Below, one piece after another: positions 43,483 to 51,908 of a DNA stretch of 64,000 bases. A program made the translations under genes and the position numbers. The notes below the pieces were generated by a model. That model made no database searches. It was not told the origin of the DNA and was given only the letters and a program-made list of their open reading frames with translations. Source of the stretch: Aequorivita lipolytica (lineage in GTDB: Bacteria > Bacteroidota > Bacteroidia > Flavobacteriales > Flavobacteriaceae); NCBI RefSeq assembly GCF_007997135.1, contig NZ_VORU01000008.1, positions 94,990 through 158,989 of the forward strand. Reading direction: 5' to 3'. How positions within the stretch are numbered: the first letter of the stretch is position 1; the number at the start of each line of letters is the position of its first letter.

Positions 43483-44163
43483 ATGAAAATTACATTCTAC
43501 GGACAAAACTGTCTCGGTATTGAAATAAAGGGAAAACACATTTTGGTGGATCCTTTTATTACCGGAAATGATCTAGCAAAAGATAAAGTTGACATCAACG
43601 AATTAAAAGCAGATTATATTCTGCTTACACACGCCCATAACGATCACATATTGGATGCCGAAGCGATAGCAAAGAACACCGGCGCAACCATTGTGAGCAA
43701 TTATGAAATTACAAATCATTACGAGGAAAAAGGATTTGAGGTACACCCAATGAACCACGGCGGAAGCTGGAAGTTTGAATTCGGGAAAGTGAAATATGTA
43801 AACGCAATCCACACCAGCTCTTTCCCCGATGGCAGCTACGGCGGGCAACCAGGCGGATTTGTAATAGAGGGCGAACATAAAAATATTTACATTGCCGGCG
43901 ATACCGCGTTGACAATGGATATGAAACTGATACCATTGTTTACAAAGTTGGATCTGGCAATACTTCCCATCGGTGATAATTTTACAATGGGCATTGACGA
44001 TGCAATCATTGCCAGCGATTTTGTGCAATGCGATAAAGTTTTGGGCGTGCATTACGACACTTTCGGATATATTGAAATAGACCATGAAGAAGCAAAACGG
44101 AAGTTTTATGATGCCAATAAGGATTTGATGCTTCTTGAAATTGGGGAAAGTATTGAACTTTAA
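43483..44163 (+). CDS. UPF0173-type metallo-beta-lactamase-fold hydrolase
   Basis: A 226-residue MBL-fold hydrolase. The metal site is LTHAHNDHILD (HxHxDH), with further ligands in 'MNHGGSW', IAGDTALTMD and GVHYDTF. UPF0173 proteins are described as metal-dependent hydrolases without a defined substrate. It lies between menA and menC, as in other Bacteroidota menaquinone neighbourhoods I recall, so a part in that pathway, for example thioester hydrolysis, is worth testing. Confidence 0.88.
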   Translation: MKITFYGQNCLGIEIKGKHILVDPFITGNDLAKDKVDINELKADYILLTHAHNDHILDAEAIAKNTGATIVSNYEITNHYEEKGFEVHPMNHGGSWKFEFGKVKYVNAIHTSSFPDGSYGGQPGGFVIEGEHKNIYIAGDTALTMDMKLIPLFTKLDLAILPIGDNFTMGIDDAIIASDFVQCDKVLGVHYDTFGYIEIDHEEAKRKFYDANKDLMLLEIGESIEL

Positions 44164-44215
44164 AATCCCAAAATTTAAATCCCAAATTCCAAAAAAGTAA
44201 GAAATATTTCAAATA

Positions 44216-45379
44216 ATGAAAATTAACTTTCCTATACATATCATAATCTTTTTGATTTTCAACCTTTCCTTCAATTCTTGTGAAGCCCAGAAAATAGATA
44301 AAAGTCAATCACTTATTCAAACGAGTTGGGACCAGTACAATTTAAAAGGAATGGTAAAGATGTTGGTTACAACGTTTGATAGGGATTACTCAGATACGCT
44401 TCCAAAAATAACAATAGCAAAATATGAATACCATAATAATCTAGAATATTTGGAAGGGGCAGCAACCGGAAAATTTTTATTTAATAAATATGGGTTCTTA
44501 GATAAAAAATACCGTCGATATAATGATTCTTTATTCTTAACAAAACTATTGGGTAGTAATCGAGATAAGGATATCGTTATATTTGAATTGGATTCTCTGG
44601 ACTATTTTACTAAAAATAAAATCTTAGGTCGAAAATATTTACCACCCATTTTCAACCCTAATGAAGTTTGTGTTAATAGAAAATATATTATGGAAAAGGA
44701 TTTAAAAAAGCCTGATCCAGAGTATTTATTTGAGACATTTAAATATGAAATTGATAAAAATAAAATTTTAGAAGAAAGCTATTTTCTTAGCACTAACTTA
44801 ATTTCAGAGATGGATGAATCTCAAGCTAAACAGCATCTCCATAAACGTATAGTAAATGAATACAATTTGGAAAGGCAAATCACTACCCAGAGAGTTTTTT
44901 TTGATGAAAATATATTCAGAAGCATACCAATTTTTCATATCAAAACTGATATTTCCAATAAGGCTAAAGTAATATATAAATACAAGTATGACACTGAACA
45001 GAGAATAACAGAGGTAGAATTATTGGTCAACGAAAGTAAGATATGGCAAGAAAATTACTTTTATAAAAACAACGAGAAACGTCCTTATAAATTAGATCGT
45101 TATATACAATCCGAAGGAACGTCTGGCTGGTTTTTAACAGATAATGCAACGGAATGGTATAATGAATTCGGGGACATCACAAAAGCCGTTGACATTGATG
45201 ATAGTGCCAATGCTATTCGCACCCGTTTCTATGATTATCGATATGATGAGCACAACAATTGGATAGAATGTAGTATGTATCTTGAAGGAAGTGCTGAAAA
45301 AACTGAAAAACCAACTATTGTTGCGCATCGAACTATTACCTATTATTCCGAAAGCGAACAAATAGAAAAAGAAAATTAA
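44216..45379 (+). CDS. RHS-like lipoprotein, hypothetical
   Basis: A 387-residue exported protein, probably a lipoprotein (NSFNSC-like: LSFNSCEAQ, Cys about 22). The second half has loose YD/RHS-like repeats ('YKYKYDTEQRITEVELLV', 'YDYRYDEHNNWIECSMY'). Codons are more AT-rich than in the menaquinone genes around it. I see no toxin domain or immunity partner. It separates the hydrolase from menC and looks like an insertion in the cluster. Function unknown. Confidence 0.65.
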   Translation: MKINFPIHIIIFLIFNLSFNSCEAQKIDKSQSLIQTSWDQYNLKGMVKMLVTTFDRDYSDTLPKITIAKYEYHNNLEYLEGAATGKFLFNKYGFLDKKYRRYNDSLFLTKLLGSNRDKDIVIFELDSLDYFTKNKILGRKYLPPIFNPNEVCVNRKYIMEKDLKKPDPEYLFETFKYEIDKNKILEESYFLSTNLISEMDESQAKQHLHKRIVNEYNLERQITTQRVFFDENIFRSIPIFHIKTDISNKAKVIYKYKYDTEQRITEVELLVNESKIWQENYFYKNNEKRPYKLDRYIQSEGTSGWFLTDNATEWYNEFGDITKAVDIDDSANAIRTRFYDYRYDEHNNWIECSMYLEGSAEKTEKPTIVAHRTITYYSESEQIEKEN

Positions 45380-45433
45380 TCCTGAAAAACGAAAAATCCA
45401 ACAATCTAACCATCCAACAATCTAATAATCCAA

Positions 45434-46474
45434 TTGATAGCGACTTTTAAAAAGCACATCCTAAACTTCAAAAGACCGAGCGGAACTTCCCGAGGCGTTT
45501 TGAATACCAAAGAAACTTATTTCCTTATTCTTAAAACCGAGGAAAGTTTTGGAGTAGGAGAGTGCGGGCTTTTGCGCGGTTTAAGCATTGACGATCGTCC
45601 AGACTACGAAGAAGAATTGGAAGGCGTTTGCGAAAATATTGCAATGGGTGTAAATGAAGAAGATTTACACGAAGCTTTAACGGAATTCCCCTCAATACAA
45701 TTTGGCGTTGAAACCGCATTTAAATCATTACATTCAGAAAATCCTTTTGAATTATTCCCTTCGGAATTTACGCGTGGCGAAGCTTCAATTCCAATAAATG
45801 GTTTGGTTTGGATGGGCGATAAAAGTTTTATGAAAGAACAGATTTCGGAAAAACTAAAGCAAGGTTTTACTTGCATAAAAATGAAAATTAGCGCAATAGA
45901 TTTCAAAACCGAAATTGAACTTTTAAAATCAATACGAGAAGAGTTTTCCGCTTCCGAAGTAGAATTGCGCGTTGATGCAAACGGTGCATTTTCCCCAAAA
46001 GATGCACTGGAAAAACTAAAAGTGCTGTCAGATTTAAAATTACATTCCATTGAGCAACCCATAAAACAAGGACAATGGCAGGAAATGGCTCGGCTTTGTG
46101 AGGAAACTCCGCTTCCAATTGCATTGGATGAAGAATTGATCGGCGTTTTTTCAGAAGAAGAAAAAATAGAATTACTCGATACGATAAAACCCCAATTCAT
46201 CATTTTAAAACCATCATTAATAGGCGGTTTCCGCGGAAGCGATAGTTGGATAAACCTCGCTGAAAAACACAATGCAGGTTGGTGGATTACTTCTGCTTTG
46301 GAAAGTAATGTGGGTTTGAGCGCGATTTCACAATATACTTTTACAAAAAACAGTAAATTGCCACAAGGTTTGGGCACGGGCAGCCTTTACACCAATAATA
46401 TTGAAAGTCCGCTGGAAGTTTTAAGCGGTAAGTTGCATTACAATCCTACGGTTGATTGGGATTTTCAGATTTAA
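45434..46474 (+). CDS. menC: o-succinylbenzoate synthase
   Basis: A 346-residue enolase-superfamily enzyme. The KxK motif (CIKMKI) gives the catalytic lysine, the metal ligands lie in LRVDANGAF (Asp), SIEQPIK (Glu) and ALDEELIG (Asp/Glu), and the second Lys is in FIILKPSLIGG. It dehydrates SHCHC to o-succinylbenzoate in menaquinone synthesis. The start is a TTG at 45434 (MIATFKKHILNF); no ATG is near the conserved N-terminus. Confidence 0.93.
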   Translation: MIATFKKHILNFKRPSGTSRGVLNTKETYFLILKTEESFGVGECGLLRGLSIDDRPDYEEELEGVCENIAMGVNEEDLHEALTEFPSIQFGVETAFKSLHSENPFELFPSEFTRGEASIPINGLVWMGDKSFMKEQISEKLKQGFTCIKMKISAIDFKTEIELLKSIREEFSASEVELRVDANGAFSPKDALEKLKVLSDLKLHSIEQPIKQGQWQEMARLCEETPLPIALDEELIGVFSEEEKIELLDTIKPQFIILKPSLIGGFRGSDSWINLAEKHNAGWWITSALESNVGLSAISQYTFTKNSKLPQGLGTGSLYTNNIESPLEVLSGKLHYNPTVDWDFQI

Positions 46475-46554
46475 TTCAAATTTTAAGATTCATGATTCAA
46501 GATTTAAATAACCAATAACCTATAATCAATAACCCAATAACTCAATAACAAAAA

Positions 46555-47523
46555 ATGTACATAAAACAAGCCTTTAATGTCCTTCACGAATGGTGGCGCT
46601 ACTTAGTGGGATTTATAATTATTTTTCTAGCTAGCCAAATTGGCACAATTCCGTTAATTCTTGCGGTGATGTCTAAAAAATTGTCCGATGATGAAAGTAT
46701 ATTTTCCATAGATGAAAATGAAGTTTTAACTACATTAAGCTCAAATCTCACGCTATTTTTGATGCTGTTGAGTTTTGCAATCGGTTTGTTGGGAGTTTAT
46801 CTTGTGGTGCGTTACCTTCATCGGCAACGTTTTGTAACGCTTACAACTTCACGAAAAAAAACCGATTGGGGACGCGTATTTTTTGGTTTTGCCCTAATAA
46901 CTATTACTACTTTAGTTGTTACAGGATTGGATTATTACAGCAATCCGGAAGATTATGTGTTGCAATTTGATTTAGTTCCGTTTTTAATTCTCGCTGTTAT
47001 TGCCATAATTATGATTCCGTTGCAGACTAGTTTTGAGGAATATCTTTTTAGGGGTTATTTGATGCAGGGAATTGGGGTTTTGGCAAAAAATAAATGGCTT
47101 CCGCTTGTACTTACTTCCGTGATTTTTGGCACGTTACACCTTGCCAATCCCGAAGTTGACAAATTCGGAAATATAATTATGGTTTATTACATAGGCACAG
47201 GTTTTTTCTTGGGAATTATGACGCTTATGGATGAAGGAATGGAGCTTGCACTCGGTTTTCACGCAGGAAACAATTTGATAACCGCATTGTTGGTAACGGC
47301 TGATTGGACCGTTTTCAAAACTAATTCCGTATTAAAGGATATTTCAGAACCTTCCGCAGGGTTTGATGTAATTACACCTGTTTTAATTCTCTATCCAATT
47401 TTCCTATTGCTGATGGCGTGGCGTTACAAATGGCGAGATTGGGGCGGAAAGCTCTTCGGAAAAGTGGAAGAACCAATTGTTATTACTGAAGAAAATAACG
47501 AGAATTCAACTTTTATTGAATAG
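46555..47523 (+). CDS. CPBP-family intramembrane metalloprotease
   Basis: A 322-residue membrane protein with about eight helices and a CPBP (Rce1/CAAX protease-like) domain. Motif 1 is SFEEYLFRG (EExxxR), motif 2 FGTLHLANP and motif 3 GFHAGNN. In bacteria such proteases process peptides or precursors, with unknown substrate here. It is 80 bp after menC, and its stop overlaps the menE start by one base, so it is part of the menaquinone operon by position. Confidence 0.9.
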   Translation: MYIKQAFNVLHEWWRYLVGFIIIFLASQIGTIPLILAVMSKKLSDDESIFSIDENEVLTTLSSNLTLFLMLLSFAIGLLGVYLVVRYLHRQRFVTLTTSRKKTDWGRVFFGFALITITTLVVTGLDYYSNPEDYVLQFDLVPFLILAVIAIIMIPLQTSFEEYLFRGYLMQGIGVLAKNKWLPLVLTSVIFGTLHLANPEVDKFGNIIMVYYIGTGFFLGIMTLMDEGMELALGFHAGNNLITALLVTADWTVFKTNSVLKDISEPSAGFDVITPVLILYPIFLLLMAWRYKWRDWGGKLFGKVEEPIVITEENNENSTFIE

Positions 47524-48584
47524 TGAAACCGTTATTGCTACCAAAGTTCAAATTAAATGGCGAAGCGTTTTCTTCTGCGGAATCGCTAAAGGATCGTGCA
47601 AACTATTTTGTTCTAAAAGGAAAGGGGGATGAAATTGCTATTGGAAAATTTATTTTGGAATGGTTGAACGACAACGATTTTATAACCGTAAAAACTTCCG
47701 GTTCCACAGGAATTCCGAAAAATATAATACTTCAAAAAGAACACGTTTTTAATAGTGCTGAAGCCACGGTAAATCATTTTGACTTAAAGGAAAATACAAA
47801 AGCATTGCTATGCCTTTCTTCGGAATATATTGCAGGGAAGATGATGCTCGTGCGTGCAATGACGGCTGGTTGGGATTTGCACACAGTTGCACCCGAAAAA
47901 AATCCTCTCGAAAACATAGACGCCGATTTCGATTTTACAGCAATGGTTCCGTACCAAGTTTTTCATTCTTTAGCAGATTTGTACAAAGTGAAAAAACTAA
48001 TTATTGGTGGCGGAGCGGTGCCGTGGAAATTAGAGAAAAAACTTCAGAAATGTGAAACGCACATATTCGCAACTTATGGAATGACTGAAACTATTAGTCA
48101 TATCGCCGTTCGACCATTAAATGGAAAGGAAAAATCTGCTGTTTTTTCTGCACTTCCAAAAGTGAATTTTTCACAGTCAGAAAATGGTTGTTTACAAATT
48201 CACGCTCCCGAAATTTCAGAAGAAACCGTCGCTACCAATGATGTGGTTGAACTAATTTCTCCAACTTCCTTTAAATTTTTGGGAAGGATAGATAATGTGA
48301 TTAATAGTGGCGGTACAAAAGTGCATCCCGAAACGGTGGAAGAAAAACTTTCAATTCACATAAACCTGCCTTTCTTTATAACATCGGAAAAAGATGGAGC
48401 TTTGGGTGAACGGGTTATTTTGATAATCGAGAGTGAAAAGCAATTAAAAGTTGAAGATTATTCGGAAGCTTTTACAACTCTTTCGGCTTATGAAAAACCT
48501 AAGAGAATATACACTCTGTCCAAATTTATTTATACTGAAACCGGAAAGATAAAGCGGGCTGAGGTTTTGAAGAATTTAAAATAA
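47523..48584 (+). CDS. menE: o-succinylbenzoate-CoA ligase
   Basis: A 353-residue AMP-forming acyl-CoA ligase, in the short form common in Bacteroidota (others are about 450-490). 'KTSGSTGIPKNI' is the P-loop, 'YGMTETISHIA' the adenylate motif, 'GRIDNVINSGGTKVHPE' the hinge region and a TGKIKR motif carries the catalytic lysine. It makes OSB-CoA for MenB. The start codon is GTG at 47523, which overlaps the CPBP stop. Terminator follows at 48589. Confidence 0.93.
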   Translation: MKPLLLPKFKLNGEAFSSAESLKDRANYFVLKGKGDEIAIGKFILEWLNDNDFITVKTSGSTGIPKNIILQKEHVFNSAEATVNHFDLKENTKALLCLSSEYIAGKMMLVRAMTAGWDLHTVAPEKNPLENIDADFDFTAMVPYQVFHSLADLYKVKKLIIGGGAVPWKLEKKLQKCETHIFATYGMTETISHIAVRPLNGKEKSAVFSALPKVNFSQSENGCLQIHAPEISEETVATNDVVELISPTSFKFLGRIDNVINSGGTKVHPETVEEKLSIHINLPFFITSEKDGALGERVILIIESEKQLKVEDYSEAFTTLSAYEKPKRIYTLSKFIYTETGKIKRAEVLKNLK

Positions 48585-48588
48585 ATTA

Positions 48589-48627
48589 AAAAACCCTTCC
48601 AGCGTTCCAAATGCAGGAAGGGTTTTT
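48589..48627 (+). terminator. terminator of menE
   Basis: Perfect 12-bp arms AAAAACCCTTCC (48589-48600) and GGAAGGGTTTTT (48616-48627), loop 15 bp, directly behind the menE stop. Confidence 0.88.
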
Positions 48628-48634
48628 AAAGAAA

Positions 48635-48800
48635 TTATTCTTTTATAACACGTAAAACCTTGCTTCCTTTATTGCCCACAGTAACTTTCACAAAATAATT
48701 GCCAGCGCTAAAACCAGAAATATCCACTTGCTCTTTATTGCTGGTTCCTTTGGAAGTAAGCAAAGTCTGCCCAAGCACATTCTTTAAGACATTGCGTAAA
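48635..48800 (-). pseudogene. remnant of a T9SS-exported protein (C-terminal sorting domain)
   Basis: On the minus strand the codons before the stop at 48635-48637 read as a type A T9SS sorting domain. They contain LGQTLLTSKGTSNKEQVDIS and a G-NYFVKVT segment ending KVLRVIKE, the usual C-terminus for such proteins. No start codon or catalytic part lies upstream; the frame runs into the toxin-antitoxin promoter. It is the tail of a lost gene next to a probable insertion. Confidence 0.65.
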
Positions 48801-48831
48801 AAAGCAACAATATTACTTTCGCAATATTCGC

Positions 48832-48839
48832 TATCTTTG
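48832..48839 (+). promoter_or_regulatory. -7 promoter element of the second toxin-antitoxin pair
   Basis: TATCTTTG fits TAnnTTTG, 17 bp before an ATG at 48857 that duplicates the antitoxin start. No clear -33 box. It is now about 170 bp from the functional start codon because of the 139-bp insert. Confidence 0.5.
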
Positions 48840-48854
48840 GGTAAAACTTTTTTG

Positions 48855-49019
48855 TTATGACCACAATAAGAATTTTTCTTTCCCAGCCCTAAAGGGAGAA
48901 AAAATTCTTAACCGCAGCAAGAACTAAGAAAATCCTTATCCTTTAGGGTTAGGGAAAGAGGATTTTCGAAATTAGAAGATTAACTCTTAAAAAATAAATT
49001 CTCTACTTATGACCACAAT
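48855..49019. mobile_element. 139-bp insert flanked by 13-bp direct repeats
   Basis: TTATGACCACAAT occurs at 48855-48867 and again at 49007-49019, exactly at the antitoxin start codon. The 139 bp between them contain AGAATTT near the left end (48869-48875) and AAATTCT near the right end (48996-49002) as short terminal inverted repeats, and internal CCCTAAAGGG and CCTTTAGGG palindromes. This looks like a MITE-like insertion with target duplication that pushed the gene away from its promoter yet restored the start codon. Confidence 0.6.
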
Positions 49020-49236
49020 CTATATAGATGAAGAACTGAACTTGGATAAAACCCATTTTAAGACCATGGAGGAGTTTCAACTGTATTTAATGATGCAGGA
49101 AAAGGAACAGATTAAAGACTATTCTTTGAGCGAGGCGCATAAGAAAATAATTGATGATCGCGTTGCAGAGGCAGATGCCAACCCCGATAATTATGTTACT
49201 TACCAAGAATTCAAAGATTCCTTTAAAAAGAAATAA
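49009..49236 (+). CDS. probable antitoxin of a ParE/RelE-type pair
   Basis: A 75-residue acidic protein ('MTTIYIDEELNLDKTHFKTM', 'HKKIIDDRVAEADANPDNYV'). It abuts a RelE/ParE-type toxin gene with no intergenic base, so it is the antitoxin by position and size. No Phd, RHH or HTH motif is obvious, and similar small proteins often accompany ParE/RelE toxins in Bacteroidota. The insert at its 5' end may have altered its leader. Confidence 0.75.
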   Translation: MTTIYIDEELNLDKTHFKTMEEFQLYLMMQEKEQIKDYSLSEAHKKIIDDRVAEADANPDNYVTYQEFKDSFKKK

Positions 49237-49536
49237 ATGTATCAGTTGCGAATACGGATACTTGCCCAACAAGAAGCCGATGAAATCTTTGATTATTATG
49301 GCAATATTAATTCTACGCTCGCTTTGATGTTTTTGGAGGTATTGTACGCCCAGCTCGATGTAATTTCAGAAAACCCAGAATTGTTCCAATTGAAATATAA
49401 AAGTACGCGGGTACGCTATTTAAGAAAGTTTCCTTTTGGAATATATTATAGAATTGTTGATGAAAGTTTTATCGAAATCCTATCAATAATCCACACCAGC
49501 CGCAATCCTGAGATTTGGAAAAAAAGAAAGGATTAA
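49237..49536 (+). CDS. RelE/ParE-superfamily toxin
   Basis: A 99-residue basic protein. 'YQLRIRILAQQEADEIFDYY' and 'RYLRKFPFGIYYRIVDESFI' match the RelE/ParE fold, and 'ILSIIHTSRNPEIWKKR' is the typical C-terminal segment. It may act as a gyrase inhibitor (ParE type) or mRNA interferase (RelE type). Its stop codon lies in an ATTAACG heptamer repeat that leads into a long array. Confidence 0.88.
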   Translation: MYQLRIRILAQQEADEIFDYYGNINSTLALMFLEVLYAQLDVISENPELFQLKYKSTRVRYLRKFPFGIYYRIVDESFIEILSIIHTSRNPEIWKKRKD

Positions 49537-49565
49537 CGATTAACGACTGAAAATTATTTATTTTT

Positions 49566-49698
49566 CGAATCACGAATCACGAATCACGAATCACGAATCA
49601 CGAATCAAGAATCAAGAATCAAGAATCAAGAATCAAGAATCAAGAATCAAGAATCAAGAATCACGAATCACGAATCACGAATCACCAATCACGAATCA
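49566..49698. repeat. 18-copy heptamer array CGAATCA / AGAATCA
   Basis: Eighteen tandem 7-bp units followed by a degenerate CGAACAC. The order is six CGAATCA, seven AGAATCA, three CGAATCA, one CCAATCA and one CGAATCA. It fills the space between the toxin gene and the convergent carboxylase gene, whose stop codon begins 7 bp later. Confidence 0.95.
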
Positions 49699-49704
49699 CG
49701 AACA

Positions 49705-51348
49705 CTACACTTGAATAACCCCTAAATTAAAAGCTTTTTCAATAGGCGCGTGGTTTGCGGCTTCAATGCCCATAGAAATCCATTTTCGCGTGTCCAGCGG
49801 ATCTATCACTGCATCGGTCCAAATTCTAGAAGCAGCATAATACGGAGAGATCTGTCTGTCATATCTGGCTTTTATTTTATCGAACATTTCTTTTTCATCT
49901 TCAGGGGTTATAGTTTCACCTTTCTTTTTGAGCGAAGCAGTTTCAATTTGAAGCAAAACTTTTGCGGCGCTGTTTCCGCTCATAACCGCAAGTTCCGCAC
50001 TTGGCCAAGCTACAATCAATCGGGGATCATAGGCTTTTCCGCACATAGCATAATTTCCGGCGCCGTAACTATTCCCAATTATAATTGTGAATTTTGGAAC
50101 AACGCTGTTGCTAACGGCATTTACCATTTTGGCGCCATCCTTTATAATTCCGCCGTGCTCGCTTTTACTGCCTACCATAAATCCGGTAACGTCCTGTAAA
50201 AACACAAGTGGGATTTTCTTTTGGTTGCAATTGGCAATGAAACGAGTGGCTTTATCTGCACTGTCGCTATAAATTACACCACCAAATTGCATTTCACTCG
50301 GTTTGGTTTTGGCCTTTGTAGTTTTTACCAATTTGCGTTGGTTGGCTACAATTCCCACGGCCCAACCGTCTATGCGGGCGTAACCTGTAAGGATTGTTTG
50401 GCCGTAGCCTTCTTTGTATTCTTCAAAATCGCTATCGTCCACGAGGCGTTTTATAATTTCGCGCATATCGTATTGTTCTGCACGCGATTTTGGTAGTATT
50501 CCGTAAATATCTTCCTGCTTCTCCTTTGGTTTTAAAGCTTTTTCACGGTTAAAACCAGCCTTGTCAAAATCTCCAATTTTAGAAAAAATGTTTTTAATTT
50601 TGTCGAGTGCATCTTTATCATCTTTCGCCTTATAATCGGTTACGCCGCTTACTTCACAATGTGTTGTTGCACCACCAAGGGTTTCGTTATCGATAGTTTC
50701 GCCAATGGCGGCTTTTACTAAATAACTTCCCGCTAGAAAGATGCTTCCAGTTTTGTCCACAATCAACGCTTCATCACTCATAATAGGAAGGTAGGCGCCG
50801 CCGGCCACACAACTGCCCATAACGGCGGCAATCTGTGTGATGCCCATGCTGCTCATAACGGCGTTGTTTCTAAAAATTCTTCCGAAGTGTTCCTTATCGG
50901 GGAAAATTTCATCCTGCATAGGTAAATAAACCCCTGCGCTATCCACCAAATAAATAATCGGTAACCGGTTTTCCATAGAAATTTCCTGTGCGCGAAGATT
51001 CTTTTTTGCCGTTATAGGAAACCAAGCGCCCGCTTTTACAGTGGCGTCATTGGCAACAACAATACATTGCTTGCCCTTCACATAACCAATTTTCACAACC
51101 ACGCCACCACCGGATGCACCGCCATGTTCCTCATACATTCCATCACCAGCAAAGGCTCCGATTTCAATACTCGGTTTTTTTGGATCGAGCAGATATTCAA
51201 TACGCTCACGAGCAGTAAGTTTGCCTTGCGAGTGTTGTTTGTCTATTCGCTTTTGGCCTCCGCCAAGCTTTACTTTTGATAGTTTATTTTTTAATTCTGA
51301 AACCAGCAGTTTATTGTGGTCTTCGTTTTTGTTGAAGTTTAAATCCAT
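49705..51348 (-). CDS. acyl-CoA carboxylase beta subunit (carboxyltransferase)
   Basis: A 547-residue biotin-dependent carboxyltransferase of the crotonase-like family. The N-terminal 'KLTARERIEYLLDPKKPSIE' region and 'GGASGGGVVVKIGYVKGKQC' start the first domain, and 'IIIGNSYGAGNYAMCGKAYDPRLIVAWP' with further conserved Gly motifs the second. Length suits methylcrotonyl- or propionyl-CoA carboxylase beta subunits; the sequence cannot separate them. The biotin-carrying alpha subunit is not in the window. Confidence 0.9.
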   Translation of the reverse strand: MDLNFNKNEDHNKLLVSELKNKLSKVKLGGGQKRIDKQHSQGKLTARERIEYLLDPKKPSIEIGAFAGDGMYEEHGGASGGGVVVKIGYVKGKQCIVVANDATVKAGAWFPITAKKNLRAQEISMENRLPIIYLVDSAGVYLPMQDEIFPDKEHFGRIFRNNAVMSSMGITQIAAVMGSCVAGGAYLPIMSDEALIVDKTGSIFLAGSYLVKAAIGETIDNETLGGATTHCEVSGVTDYKAKDDKDALDKIKNIFSKIGDFDKAGFNREKALKPKEKQEDIYGILPKSRAEQYDMREIIKRLVDDSDFEEYKEGYGQTILTGYARIDGWAVGIVANQRKLVKTTKAKTKPSEMQFGGVIYSDSADKATRFIANCNQKKIPLVFLQDVTGFMVGSKSEHGGIIKDGAKMVNAVSNSVVPKFTIIIGNSYGAGNYAMCGKAYDPRLIVAWPSAELAVMSGNSAAKVLLQIETASLKKKGETITPEDEKEMFDKIKARYDRQISPYYAASRIWTDAVIDPLDTRKWISMGIEAANHAPIEKAFNLGVIQV

Positions 51349-51396
51349 TGGAAATTTATGTTTGCGCTAAAATACAAAATGCAGCAAAGTTTTAAG

Positions 51397-51493
51397 TTCA
51401 AAGTTCAAAGTTTAAAGTTCAAAGATGAAATTTTACTGCTCTTATCTTCTAGCAAAGTCTTCCAGCTTCCGACTTCCAACTTCCGTCTTCCGT
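51397..51493. repeat. two heptamer arrays: TTCAAAG and CTTCCGT
   Basis: Four units TTCAAAG, TTCAAAG, TTTAAAG, TTCAAAG (51397-51424) and then five units CTTCCAG, CTTCCGA, CTTCCAA, CTTCCGT, CTTCCGT (51459-51493). They lie in the 254-bp gap between divergent genes, and no regulatory motif is visible apart from the TAAATTTG -7 box at 51557-51564. Confidence 0.8.
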
Positions 51494-51602
51494 CAAAAAC
51501 TATGACATTTTGTTAACTAAAATCTGTTTTATATTACCGATATTTGTTTTTACGCGTAAATTTGCGGCTTGAAAAAGAAGACTAACCAAACAGAAATAGA
51601 TT

Positions 51603-51785
51603 ATGGGAATGAATAAAAATACGGTACTGGCTTGGGCCACTTTTATAATGATTCTAATGGGCTGTATTTTAATTGCATTAGGAGCATTTCGTTATGACGA
51701 CGTTGCCGGATGGGGTTTTGCCGCCGTGGGAATTGGCTTTTTTGCAATCTCTTGGGTTTTTAATGCTTTAAAGGGAAGGGTTTAA
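51603..51785 (+). CDS. CAL67264-family small membrane protein
   Basis: A 60-residue protein with two hydrophobic helices (about 9-27, 37-54) and a near-invariant core (AFRYDDVAGWGFAAVGIGFF). This matches the CAL67264 family, a short membrane protein conserved in Flavobacteriia, first named in a Gramella genome. Role unknown. Its promoter has a TAAATTTG -7 box at 51557-51564. Imperfect heptamers of the TTCAGTG type directly follow the stop. Confidence 0.82.
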   Translation: MGMNKNTVLAWATFIMILMGCILIALGAFRYDDVAGWGFAAVGIGFFAISWVFNALKGRV

Positions 51786-51908
51786 TTCAGTGTTCAGTGA
51801 TCAGTTGCAGTGGGCAGTAGCTATTTCAGTACTATAAAATCCGAAGCTACAAATCTCTAATTAACAAATTCCGAATTAACGAATCCCAAATCCCGAATCA
51901 ACAAAATA

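Noticed and set aside
44216..45379. RHS toxin of a contact-dependent or polymorphic toxin system
   Set aside because: The repeats are weak, the protein is a 387-residue lipoprotein without a C-terminal toxin domain, and no immunity gene follows.
49566..49698. CRISPR-like repeat array
   Set aside because: Units are 7 bp, directly tandem and without spacers; no cas genes are present. It is a microsatellite-type array.
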